DNA from: Patagioenas fasciata
Lineage: Eukaryota; Chordata; Aves; Columbiformes; Columbidae
NCBI RefSeq assembly: GCF_037038585.1
Contig: NC_092521.1
Coordinates: 148,642,605-148,706,604, forward strand
Direction: 5' to 3'
Length of the DNA: 64,000 bases
The translations under genes and the position numbers were made by a program. Positions 49,449 through 61,750 of this stretch are shown here, piece after piece; position 1 is the stretch's first letter, and every line of letters begins with the position of its first letter. Below the pieces are notes generated by a model. That model ran no database searches, had not been told where the DNA came from, and worked only from the letters and a program-made list of their open reading frames with translations.

Positions 49449-49655
49449 TGATTTTTCTTTTTACCTTGAACATGATGAAATACTGGAATAAGATCCACAG
49501 AGAAGTTGTGGTGTCTCTGTCCTTGGAGGTTCTCAAGACTTGCTTGGACATGGGCTTGAGTAGCCTGATTTAAACACATTTGCTCTGAGCAGGTGTTGAA
49601 CTAGATGATCCTGGAAGTCCCTTCTGATCTCAGTTATTCTGTGATTCCATTATTC
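49449..49655 (+). mobile_element. CR1 LINE, 3' end (short copy)
   Basis: Begins near the GATGAAATACTGGAATAAG segment (CR1: ACTGGAACAGG). It continues with AGAAGTTGTGGTGTCTCTGT and GTTGAACTAGATGATCCTGG, and ends with TCAGTTATTCTGTGATTCC. This is the last ~200 bases of a CR1 element, more diverged than the 47.8-kb copy. Confidence 0.88.
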
Positions 49656-52600
49656 CATTTACCATTTTGAAGAAACTCACTCCTAACCATGCTTTCAATT
49701 AAAAGGAGTTCTCTCCCTCTCTTCTTTCCCACAATGTGGTGAGATTACAAAGGTTTCTGGGAGAAGCTGTGTTATACAACATACATTTATAAACAGTTAC
49801 TGTCTCCATACAGTCTAAGAAAATGTGCTCTTACTGAATTATTAAGAAGGTTATTCAGGGATTTATCTGAAGCAATGCAAGAAGAAAAAAGATATTTGTA
49901 AGACTTATTGAAACAAAAATTAATTGAAGTAAGAGCAACTGTCCTCTAAATGCTGTGCAGTCAACAGAAAGGAGTTATAAGTAACATTGCATCACTATTG
50001 ATTCTGTCACTGAGCATCTATTATTCAATGCATTCATTGGACTCCCGATTTGTGAAATGCTTCAGAATTTTGTTTGCAAAATGTGTTTTACCAGGCTGTC
50101 AGGTTATGGGAAAAGATGGAAGGAAAAAGAACTTCTTTTGGTGGAAAAAAGGGCAACAGAAATAACAGTTGGTATTACAGCTGGTGAATGCGTTAGGTAG
50201 CCATAACATTTTCAAAAATGAGTAAGCAATTCAGGGCAACATGGGGCAGGTGCAAGCCAGATTAGAATGAAAGCAAGTCAGAGGATACTCTTCAGCTTCA
50301 TAAATTCGGTGATTATTTCTGTGATGCATCCTGTTCAAGGGTACAGTACCTTCAGATCCAGTCATATTTTTGCAGACTAATGGCTGGGTCATGGCAATAC
50401 AGTTTGACTCCCTTCAGGACCAAAGCCAAGGATATTTTATTGAAATCGAGTTGCCTTTGCACCTCTCTTTGGTCTGTCATTGACCATATGTATGCCTAAG
50501 TCATTTCTGGAATGTAGATGATTGAATACAATGAAACAATTACAGGGTCCATTCCCAGGTACAAATTACTTTCTATAGAACACTTGTGTTAAATTCTTCT
50601 TCAAATAGCCCCATTTCTTGGTCCTGCTCCAGCTGGCCAACTCAGCACTATTCAGTATTCTGGTTTTCACTCAAGTCTCACTTGCAGCATGCTTCAGAAA
50701 TGAGCAGCAGATGCCCAGTTTGATGGTGCAGGTCCTCTGATCATTGAGCACATATGCTCTTTTGTCATTCTGTCTCAATAATTGAAAGTACTGTCAGATG
50801 AGAAAACAAAACAAAACACTGCTAAGATCCTAAGGAAAAATTGTTTCTACCTAATCAGCTGTATGAATTTTCAGTTTACAAAGAGTTCCCTTGCACATTT
50901 ATCATCTTCTGTCCAGGGAAAGTCTGTCTGTACTGATAACTCTCTGCTTTGCTTCCTGAGTGCCTCAGCCCACTCACGATTTTCCTTTGCTATCATCTTG
51001 TATTCACATAGAGATATTTTCAGTTAGTAGTCTAACTTATTGGTAATGAAATATATTGGTAATGAAGTATATTTTTCTTCTTGCCTTTTTTGGTGGTATT
51101 CATGGTATTTGTGTGTAAGGAAATAGTTATTGTCTGGCCATTTTGTTCTGTACTATTGAACAGAAAAAAAAGGTATTAGTGGAATAAGAAAGTTTTTTGG
51201 AGCCTGCTTCACCAAAAATGATGAAAAGATGGTTGGAATCTTTGGCAATTGCCAGCCATCTATTTCTATATTGAACAAACTGAAATGGAAACTCAGCTTC
51301 TGTACTGATGCATGTTTAATATTTTATTTTATTTTATTTTGGTATAAATATATATTTCATTTAAGATTACTTCAGCTGAATCTTTTGAAAATACCAGAAT
51401 TAAGCCCTTTACCCATTTGGATGTGGGAGATCAAGAAGGAAAGTAAGCTGAGAGCTGAAATGTGGTGTAAGTAATTAAAAGGTTGCTTGCATCGACTGTC
51501 ATCATACAGCATTGAAAATGTCTTACAGCATCTGTCAGAGAATACTTCACAGCTGATTTTCAATGGCATGTCACACCATATTTGTGAATTGTATCACTCT
51601 TAGACAGCACAGAGGTCAAAGGAATGATCTGTAGAGAGGGCAATGAAAGAGCACTTTTCTAAAGTTATTTAACGTGTTAGGAACCAAGACAGCAGTTTCT
51701 ATTCCTGATTCAGTGGCAGATAATACAGAGTAGGGTGAAACATGGAATAATGAATGCTAATTTATAAAGTTTTGACTTGGGGGATTTGACTCTTCTATCA
51801 AAGAGAGTTACAGAAGTTACTAGTTAATGAGAAATGATGGCACTTGAAGTGGTATTTGAAAGAACTGTGGGAACAAAGAGACACAAACTTCAATTACAGA
51901 GTTGATAGTTTGGAGAGATGAATTATGGGAACACGAAAGGTCTGATGTTTGAGGATACGAGAGGAATATTTTTCTGGTAAAATTAATTGGTTCTGATAGA
52001 TTAGATAAATGAGATCTTTTAGAGCTTTCGTGAATCTGCAGAGAGCTGTTATCTACAAGGAAAAATGTGTTGTGGAAATGAATATTAGAAATTCTATTTT
52101 TATAGTTAGCTTCCTTTTTTAACAAGTTAGTTGAACAAAAAGAAGCAAACTGTGCAGTAACTCATAACTTTCTTGTTTCACATTATATGTCCTTTTGTGA
52201 TATATAAATAAAACAGATAGGCTTTAGGGCACCCCAATTCCTCTTTGAAGTGCATTCTGATCAATTCCAGGTTGTTTTCAACTTCAAAAATAGTCATACA
52301 GGAAAAGCAAGAATCATATCAGCTTGGATCTGTTCTTATTTTACCTCTACTTATTCAAGTGTCCTCAGGCTTTTAAGAGATTCTTAACTAGATACTTGAG
52401 AAATGCTAGTGAAATATGCAGTGAAACAAGAATAATAATTACTGTGAGAGCAACAGTGAAAAGGCTTGTTGCCAGTCCCACAGCCATCAACTAATCAGAA
52501 TAGTTTAAGTCTTGGACACGTTTCAGAAAGGTCATTTATATAACGACTCCAAGTGAACTGTCTACCTTAGGAGCTCTTCTCTCTGTTGCTAATTTATCAG

Positions 52601-53740
52601 CTTTCATTCTGAGAAAACAGAAGATGCTGCTAATAGTTTTAAAGAATTCTGTAGTAAAGACCAGAGATGAAATGTAGAGCTTTCATTAGCCAGAGCTGTG
52701 GTTTTCCAACTGATGGAGAGATAATTTTTGTTTCTTACCTATGTGTCATACTTCATTGACAGTAATAATAGCTGTGTTCCACATTGCTGTTTTTCAGAAA
52801 CTCCTTTCTGCAAAGATCAGTGGACAGCTTCAAATGATGGAGATGGTGTTGATGGAAAACACCCTTTCCATCATCCTGAATCATCCCCAAATTACATCCC
52901 CTATTTCACAGAACCTCCCATCTGAAATGTCTTTATCCTCTCTTCATAGCTCAATTAAGAGTGTTCACACTGGAGTAGAATTTGTTCATTAAATTAGTGA
53001 CTATTGACCAGAGCCCATCCTCCAAGCCTTTGCTACAAGAAGTATCAGTTGAAGCAATGAGTTTTGTTTGCATGAAGTTTAAGACTTCAGTGGGCCTCAA
53101 TGTGACATGATTTCCCCATAGGCACATGGAAAATGGAGACTTACGTACTATGTAGACTGTGATACAAGGCAGTGCAGCCTAATAGATTAGGGACTTTCTC
53201 CAAGAAATATGCCTAGCTTTGCCTAAAAAGTATGTCACAAAGAGCTTTATACTATACATGTGTTAACTTTAAAACCAAAAAAAATAATAGGCTTTTTTTT
53301 TTTTAATCTGTTGTGTAACTCATATGAACAGCTGCATATCAAGCAGATTATCTGCAAAGAGTAATGGCTACAAAACAGGAAACATTTTAGGTTTTAAAAA
53401 GTAAATATAATCATACGTTGCACAACAGCAAAGGTTGTAGAGACAAACACTACCCTAACATTCTTTCAGCAATAAGAGGCTTAGTACATATTGTATAACA
53501 CAATTATAAAGAACAGGCAAATTACTTGGGTGACAGTATACCTGGGAGGGGAAAAAAAAAAAAAAGGAGTTCAGGATATAATGGAAGGGAAATGGGCATA
53601 TTTTGTTCTATAGCTATGGGTTCTGTAATATGGAAAAGAAACTAAAGAAATGAGCAATTTTGTGCTCTCATCTGAGAACTCGGATGCTATTACAAATGCT
53701 AGACACGTTTACTAATAGGCTGTCAGCTTTGAAAAATCAA
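49656..53740. other. Presumed intron 1, no gene seen
   Basis: AT-rich sequence with (ATTTT)n at about 51319-51340 and a small 16-base duplication at 51038-51069. The overlapping frames at 52728-52992 follow a splice-acceptor-like tract but are not supported as an exon. Confidence 0.45.
51038..51069 (+). repeat. 16-base tandem duplication
   Basis: TATTGGTAATGAAATA is followed directly by TATTGGTAATGAAGTA, two units with one mismatch. Confidence 0.85.
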
Positions 53741-53744
53741 CTGA

Positions 53745-54520
53745 GAAATACTTACTGAATTTGCAGATGAAGCAAAGGTGAGAGGATTAAAAGTACGTTG
53801 GAGGGTTGGATTCAGGATGATCATGACAAATGAGAGCAGCATTCTGAAAGAAATAGAAGCCAATTCTATGTGTAAATGTGCAAGAATCTGTTCCTCAGAA
53901 TAGTGTCTGCACCATTACAGGAATGAGAAAAGATGGGTGAGACAGAATGCTTGTAATAAAAGTTTTAAAGTGAAAACAAATCTGAAGAAAAAGTAAGACT
54001 GTCTGTTACCTTCTGAGCTCCTAAAGTCTCAACAGAAATGTTGCATCCAGATTTGCATGTTTCAGTTTGGGAAGGATGCAAACCAGGTAACTAGACCAAA
54101 GGAGATGACAGAGAAGATGTAGGAAATATGACTTACATATCTGGAAAGTGTAGAGAAACATTAAAGGGGCTTGGTTAGTAAAACAGGCAGCAGACTGAAG
54201 CGGAACACAAAGGTGTTTTTCAGGTGCTTAAAAAAGAAGTTGCAAAGAGGACAACAGTTTGCTCTCCCTGTCCATTGTGGATGGGATGAGCAGTGCTGGG
54301 CTTAGATGAAAGTAAGGTAAAGGAGAGTAGGGGGTTAGGAAAACCCTTGTGACTGTATGAGCAGTTAAGCTCTATAGTAAATTGCCTAATGACATGGAAA
54401 ATCTCCACTGGTAGAGGTACTTGAGAATGTATTAGACAAATGTCTGGCAGGAATATCTGAGGTATAATTGAGCCTGCTTTCATGCAGAGGGATGTGATAG
54501 ATTTCCTCTTGCTCAATTTT
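53745..54520 (+). mobile_element. Ancient L3/CR1-like LINE relic, about 0.8 kb
   Basis: The + strand preserves the order of an old CR1-superfamily 3' half. Near 53758 is TTTGCAGATGAAGCAAAGGT, corresponding to the RT FADDTK box. Around 54206-54265 is GGTGTTTTTCAGGTGCTTAA, then GTTGCAAAGAGGACAACAGT, TCCCTGTCCATTGTGGATGG and GTAGGGGGTTAGGAAAACCC. From 54420 comes GAGAATGTATTAGACAAATG, then CTGGCAGGAATATCTGAGGT. Indels and stops are frequent. It looks far older than the CR1 copies at 10, 47.8 and 61 kb and probably predates birds. Confidence 0.7.
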
Positions 54521-57500
54521 GTATGCTTTCTGTGAAACACATAAAAAGATATTAACTTTGTCTTTCTCTAGAGAGTCATTTATGTTTCCCAAACCATTTT
54601 AGTTCAAGTCATTTTGGCTGATTCTAGTCCTGAATAACTACTGCTGGCCAAATCTTGACTGTGGTTCCTTAGATGGACCCTGTGACTGAGGCAGAGGCAT
54701 TTGTGTACTAACCCTGGAAATCATCTTAACAGACCCAAACCAAAGATTAGTTAGAAAAGTTGCATTTGAGTTGATATTCTGACAGCTAGGAGTAAAGTAT
54801 GCGCTTTCACTGGTAGAATATTTTGAGACAGAACTGAGCAACAGCTTTTATCTGTTTTAGAAAAAATATATTTGAGATGGTTTATTACTGGTTTATTATG
54901 GACAGGCTTTATAAGATTAACATACTAAAATGTTGACAAGATGTCAGTCATTCTATCTGTACTGAATGACAGAAATACAATCACCACAACCAGAGGAAAG
55001 CGTAACAGAACAGTATTTCCTTCCAGAAGAAATTAGAACAACAGTTAGGAAAACTCGTGGAGATTCATTACTATTACCCTTCAGTTGTCCCTGTGTTTCC
55101 TTTTCATTCTGTTTTAAAATGTCATCTATGACTGTCTGTATCCATATATGCTGACAGAGGGGCCTTAGGCTGAAGTTTGGGTTCCCCTGAGTCAGGAAAC
55201 TTTGCCAGTGTCTTGCATAAGGTCAAGACTTTGTCTCCAGTCTTCTCTTTTTCTCCTCATATCATAATGGGAACTTTATTTGTATTCTTGTCTTCAGAAT
55301 GGTAGATGGAAGTCCAGGGACTTTATGAAACCTGAGACTCATGGGAATTTTTCTTGAAATAAAAAGAAATAAATCAGAACTGGAGCAGTGTTATATGAAT
55401 GGGCTTCTGAGAGCTGGCTAGACTAGTGGCAAATGCTGTGTGCTTGATTGTGATATAATCTAGTGCTGGAACTCAAATGTTCAAAGCTGTCAGACATGTT
55501 CATGCCTTTTCCTTAGAAGAGTAAATAATGGATGTGTTTGTGAGTGTCCTTCAGATGCTCTGAATTCCAGGTTGTGTAATGACCCTGAGTTTCAAGCTTG
55601 AAAATTAAAGCACATATTATAATTACTCTTCTGGGATAATTGTTGTCTTGTTGAACAAGAATTTTGTTGCTTTTGTTCCTTGGCCAATCCCACAGCATTA
55701 AGCACTTTAAATAACAAATAAAATAATTGAATTCACCTTTTATTTAGTGAGTGTGGTGCCTTGTATAATCTAAAATGTTTTTGGTTGGACTCATATTCTG
55801 TGCTGTATTATTCAGCACCACCTCTGGCTCTGAATTCAGGCAGCTGCCCTGGCTCCCAACCTTTACCTGGCAAACATACTCCTTCAGAAAACAAGTGTTT
55901 GCAGGGACCTAGGGAACAGGACACAGCAGCTGCAGATCGCTACATGTGTATCTTCTAGATCCATTAGTATTTGCTTACTTGAGAATTTAAGAAAACTCTA
56001 ATATCCCATGCATTACTAGAGTTAATTTTTTTTTTTAATTTTTGAGGGGCTAGCTGATTCAGCATTTGGTAGGTCTGTCCCAAAGCTAAAAGAGATGAAG
56101 CAATTATCTTTCTTTACAGATGCATTTAGCTTATTTGCTTAATTACTATTCCTGCAATAGTTATAGTGCAGGTTTTTTGTTTGCACTTTGATAGTATGAA
56201 AGTCTTCAATTAAAGCTTTTCCAGGTGTCTTATAAATGTATTATGAATGCATTGTTTCATTTTTCATCTTTAATACTCCTTTGAACTCTTTTTGCTTTCT
56301 ATAGTTTATTGAGGCCTTTTGAAGACCAAAGAAAGAAAACCAAATACAAAAAAACCAACAATTTTCCCTTCTCCAGAGACCGGTGTCTAATTATGTCAGT
56401 ATGTACATATTTTGAAAATGAATCAGAATCTGAGTGCTTCCCAAGCAAAACTAAAATCTCGGCAGAATTTTTATGTATCACTATTCAAGCTAGCAGGAGT
56501 AAGGAATATAGCAAAATCTCTGCACTGTGTTCATATGTCTGAGAACTTAATGAACAGCATCTTTAGCATTCAAGGACTGTCTTGCCTAGTAGTTAGTGAG
56601 ACACATAATGAAGATATTAGGATGTGAATTGCCTTTGTGGGAGAACTTAAACTTTTTTTCGAAGGAGGGCATGAGAATGCTTGAACAGGATGTGGCTTCT
56701 GAAAGCCTGAGTTAATGAACCCACCTCCAGCAAGTCTAACTGTGCTTCATCCTCACACTGTGGTATCTTCACATTGCGCTGTTCATTAATATAATTTTGT
56801 CAGACCAGACAGGGAGCGTGTTGCACTAACAGAGGTCTTTTCTTGCTTACTAACCAGTATTACTGATTTGATATACTAAAAACCTTGCACGTAAGTGCTT
56901 AGACCTTTCCAGCAAGTGGGTGATATCAACCTAAAGCATCCAATTATTTTCCCTATTTTTTTCTGTCATTCTGATGGAATGAGTTTTTCTCTGTGGTGCA
57001 TGACAGTTTCACATAAAAGCTGTATAATTCTGTGACATAATTTGCCAGGTAAAATTGCTCTGTTTTTTTCAGGCAGGAAAGATGGTAATCTGCAAACATT
57101 CTTTCAGATTCCAGTTTTGCCAGATGTGTGATTACAAGAAGGTATGATGCTTCTGGGTGGAACATCAGTTTTCTTCCAGAACTTTGTTTAATTAGACAGA
57201 AAATAACCCAGTCTGTTGAGAAACATCTTTGGAAGGAACATTTGTAGTACCAGTAGAAACCAAGCTACAGACACACAGTTTGTCTACTTCGTGCATGAAA
57301 ATGAAAGTCTGTGTGAAAAGCTGATGTCTAAAATTCACCTGTCTATCTTCCTAGAATATTTAATATTTACTCAGAAATTAATGCTATAAATTGAAAAATA
57401 TATACTCTTTATGCATACAGAAAAGAACACATCTTTCACAAATTTGACTTAGTGAGAGATCTTGAAATCAGGCCAAAAAAGACTATAGCTTGTGCTTAGG

Positions 57501-60500
57501 ATTTGGACACCATTGCTGCTTTGCAGCAGGAATTGCTTTCTGTTTCCTCTTTCTTCTGTTCTACATAGAAGCAGAAATCTCATGGTTTTAAATAATTTAA
57601 TGGTCTTAAACTCATATTAAAAAAAAAGACCTAAAGGTAATTCTATCTTCTAAAAGCCTCACTGACTTGATTGGAGGTTTTGTTGCAGTTTTCTCTCTGT
57701 TCCCATAGTTTTTTGAGTTTTGGAGTTATGTGTTGGGAGGGTATTTTACTCTTTCATTACTATTTCTTTGCAGTTGATGGATGATGGTTATTCTTTGTTA
57801 CTTCCCATGAATTAATACTTCTGTCCACAACAGTGGATGTAAAACAAGGAAAAGGAAATATCATTTCTTACCTGTAATTTTGACTTCTCTCGGTATTGAT
57901 TTACTACTTACTAAAGAGTTTTCTTAAAATGGTAATCTGTCTTACATTTGGCCTGTCGTAGAACTCCTGTCTTTTTTGGATTTGTCTGAGTGAAGACAAG
58001 AGTGAGGATCACATAAGGTTAAACTTTCACATACTGGTACCCTTACGTGTCCTTTACATACTCAGTTCAGAGCCGCTAATTGTGGATATGTTTTGCGTGT
58101 CTACTTCTAGGAAAGCTCAATGGGCAGTGTATTAAAACTCAAATAGCAAGTTTTAAAAAAGAAATAGGAGAATTCATAAGCTTCCACTCATCTAGGTCAT
58201 TATTGTAACACTTGAATTTGCAAGTGGCGAACCCATCCTAAGAGAAAACAAAAGATCAAAAAAGAGAGAACCAATTTAGTTTTTTCAATATGAATATGCT
58301 GTGAAGAAAATTATGCATCTCAACCTTAGACATCTGAAGCATTTTGCTATTATTAATCCCAATTTCATTATATGCCAAACTGGATACTGTTTCAATTAAG
58401 TTGTTTGAAAGCAATCTTTATGGGGAGGAAAAAAAAAAAAAAAAGCACATGACTGTAAGATTGTAGAGAATAAAATGAAAGAATGTAGTCAAAACATCTT
58501 ATGTTTTCACTGAAAATCTTTCTGCCGTTTCTTTTGTATTTTATTTAATCAATGTTTTTTTTTTCACATTTGGGCTTTGGTTATTAAAGAAGTGAACTGG
58601 GTTGAATAACTGATGCCTAACTGCTAAACCTTCCTACTTAATCTGTATTGCTACTTGCTTCTTGTTTATTTGAACATATAAAAAAATTTCTAATTTCCTA
58701 CCTATTTTGAGCATAGAGAAAACATCTTGGAGTGCGGTGGATTCTTCCCATTGTAAAGGCCGGCAGGAAGAGCTGTAGCTAAAGTTGCTTAAGCTGATGA
58801 GATGCTCCATATCCATGTTGCATTTACATTTTGAATAGCCTCTGAGGAAAAAAATACAGAAGTTCTGTAAGTTGCATTATTAAAGGAATTGTTGGGGTTT
58901 TTGTGTGTTTGTTTGGGTTTATTTTGGTGTTTTGTTTGTTTATTTTTTTCCCCTTGGCTTTCCATTTGTTGTCCCAGGGGCTACCATAAATTATTTATTT
59001 TGAGTGTTCTTGTTTCATCCTCTGTTAGATGTTTGTACTAAAGTTGTATTGACATAAACATCTGCATAGATCTCAGTTCAAAAGAATACTTAGTTGAGGG
59101 ACTGGTTACAGAAACAGCTGCCAGTTGACATCCTCTTACTGTGAGTCTGGAGAGGCTGGCGTACACCTCACATTTTTCCCTTTCTGCCTATTGTGTATAG
59201 ACAGCTGAGTTGGACAGAAATTGCATTCCATGTAGTAAAGACTGAAAGACTGGGCCAAATGTTCTAGACAGCCTGAGTGTAACCGACTCCTCATTAATTA
59301 TTTAACATGGTTTTGCTCACTCACTGTGCTCTTTCTTAAGCCAAAAATACCAGGAATCTGTATAAATTTTAAAGAGGTGTAGAAACACCGTAACATCCCT
59401 GTGCATATGAACAAACAATGGGTGAAAATAAAGGTAATATAATAGTTGTCTAATGTTAGTATAGGTTCTGTCTTCTCAAAGTATGTCAACAGGCATAATC
59501 AGAAGCATACTAATCACTGATGTTTTTTTCACTTTCAATTATAAGGGAAAAATTACAGTTTTTTAAAGCAATAACATTTTGTTTTCATAATTGCTTCATT
59601 ATTCCTTCCTCTCAGTTTTGAAAAGTAAAATACCAGAGAGGTCAATACTTTGGGGGAAGAGAAAGAGGGAAGGAGACCTGTGTGTTTTGTTTTGTGGTTC
59701 TTCTTGTAGTTTTGTTTCATTTCGTTTTCTTCTTTCAACTGAAAAAGATTAAGAAATGCTGTTTGGGTTTTGTGCACATATTGCAATGCCAGGAGAACAT
59801 TCTGTTTTTGCTGATGTAATGTTGGGAGTTGTCAGGGAGACATCAGGCATTTCTTTTCTATATACTAGTCAAATCCAGGAATTTGATGTTACAAGAAACA
59901 CAGCACCTGTTTCATTAGATTTCAAATTTTATAGTGTATTATTGCTGTATTCCTAAGGCAATGGCATGTTTACCTAATACATGGAGTGAAAGGCAAGCAT
60001 TTTATATAGACATAGATGATAATTGCCCAATAAAAGTTCCATTTCCAACTAAGGCAGTGATTAATGCTTGACAGATGAAACAGAGGAAGAAAGTGTCCAT
60101 CAGTGCCTTTTAAAGTATAACAAGCCAATATGTTTGTGTTCAGTTTTCAAAGCTCAGGATGATGAGATACACAGCTGTTAGACAGTAGTGCATTTATACG
60201 TTATGTATGTATTTGTTATGAATGACATTGTTAAAACAATTTTTAAAAGTTCTTCAGATGCACTTTTGATGAAGCATGTATCATTCGGTTAAGATTATTT
60301 TTACTTGTTCATTCATTCAAGGTAGGGTAAAAGGTCTGGCTCTTAAATGCATGCCACATTTTGAGTTTGGTTTTTATTGGCTTTTAAAAATCATATTGCA
60401 TGTCTGAATTTGGCAATGTAAAGACAATGTGAAAGATAGCTATATGATATATCTGTTTTACAGGTGATGGGCTTGAAAACTAGCCAATTATCTATCATAA

Positions 60501-60979
60501 ACATGCAGTAATCAAAACAGGGGTTTATCTGATAATGTTTGATGATGAAATGTTGTACAGATCTCTAAATTGAAGCATTCACAGTGATCTTATTTCACTG
60601 AATTAAGTTTGTTTGTTGGTTATTTTAAAGCAAGGTAATAACGAACAAAACGCTGAGCATTGCCATCTTTTGACACAGTGAGCATTTTCTCACAAATTCA
60701 TTCAGGTCTCCCTCTTTTAGGTGTCAGTGCTCTATTGGGTGGTGTAATGTAGAGGTTGGAAGGCCCCTTAGCAGTGAAGTGACAGTACTTCAGAAGGGAG
60801 AGAAAGACTTACAGTGCTTGAAATTCCTTAGGCTGATAATAGACATGAGCCGATGCTCTGATACCTTCCATCTACCCACAACAAATGTGGCAGCCCTGAT
60901 GTGCATTGCTAGGCGCCTTACACTTCCCTGGGAGTGGCAGTTTATGGCTTTTTCTCTCTCTTATTTGTCTATCTGTTTT
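54521..60979. other. Presumed intron 1, no gene seen
   Basis: AT-rich sequence with a T-run at 56026-56036, an A-run at 58429-58444 and a (GTTT)n-like stretch at about 58891-58952. No exon, RNA gene or further repeat was recognised. Confidence 0.45.
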
Positions 60980-61235
60980 AGAATTTATTTAGAACAGAAT
61001 AGACTAGGTCCCTCAGTTAGGAGGGACCTACAATAACCAACTTTTCCAACTGCCTGACCAATTCAGGGCTCACCAAAAGTTAAAACATGTTGTTAAGGGC
61101 ATTGTCCAAATGACTCTTAAACACTGACAGTTTTGGGGCATCGACCACCTCTCTAGGGAGCCTGTTTCAGTGTTTGACCCCCTTCTTGGTAAAGAAATGT
61201 TCCTAATATCTAGTTTCATTTAAAAGCAAATGAAA
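60980..61235 (-). mobile_element. CR1 LINE, 3' end, minus strand
   Basis: Read on the + strand, the segment has the reversed CR1 tail and UTR: AGGAGGGACCTACAATAACC, AACTGCCTGACCAATTCAGG, AAGGGCATTGTCCAAATGAC, CATCGACCACCTCTCTAGGG and GTTCCTAATATCTAGTTTCA. It is a moderately diverged, heavily 5'-truncated copy. Confidence 0.9.
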
Positions 61236-61477
61236 GCTTTACACCAGTCACCTAAATCAAGCAACATTCTAGTGTTGACTAGTTGTCAATATTCTCTTTG
61301 TTTCAATTATGAGAAGGCATTTAACAACTGAAGCAAAATTAAATTGTGCTGTCATTTTCCTTAGAAAATGAACTAGTGAAGTAACAGTCTCTTACAAGTA
61401 TATACTGTCTCTGCCTATACTGCTGGAATACTATTGTTCTAATACAGCTGAGGAAAAGTTACAGAGGCTAAACAGTA

Positions 61478-61750
61478 TAAAATCATAGAGTCGTATAATA
61501 GTTTGGGTTGGAAGGGACTGTCAAAGGTCATCTAGTCCAATCCCTCTGCAATGAGCAGGGACATCTTCAACTAGATCAAGTTGTTCCAAGCCCCATCCAG
61601 CCTGGCCTTGAATGTTTCCAGGGATGGGGCATCTACCACCTCTCTGGAGAACTCGTTTCAGTGTTTCTCCACTCTCATTGTAAAAAATTTCTTCCTTACA
61701 TCTAGTCTGAATCAACTCTTCTGTAGTTTAAAACTGTTTTCTTATGGTAA
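61478..61750 (-). mobile_element. CR1 LINE, 3' end, minus strand (second copy)
   Basis: Begins with AATCATAGAGTCGTATAATA and GGTTGGAAGGGACTGTCAAA, then GTCATCTAGTCCAATCCCTC. It goes on to GGGGCATCTACCACCTCTCT and CTTCCTTACATCTAGTCTGA. This is the reversed 3' end of another CR1 subfamily, about 240 bases after the previous copy and in the same orientation. Confidence 0.92.
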
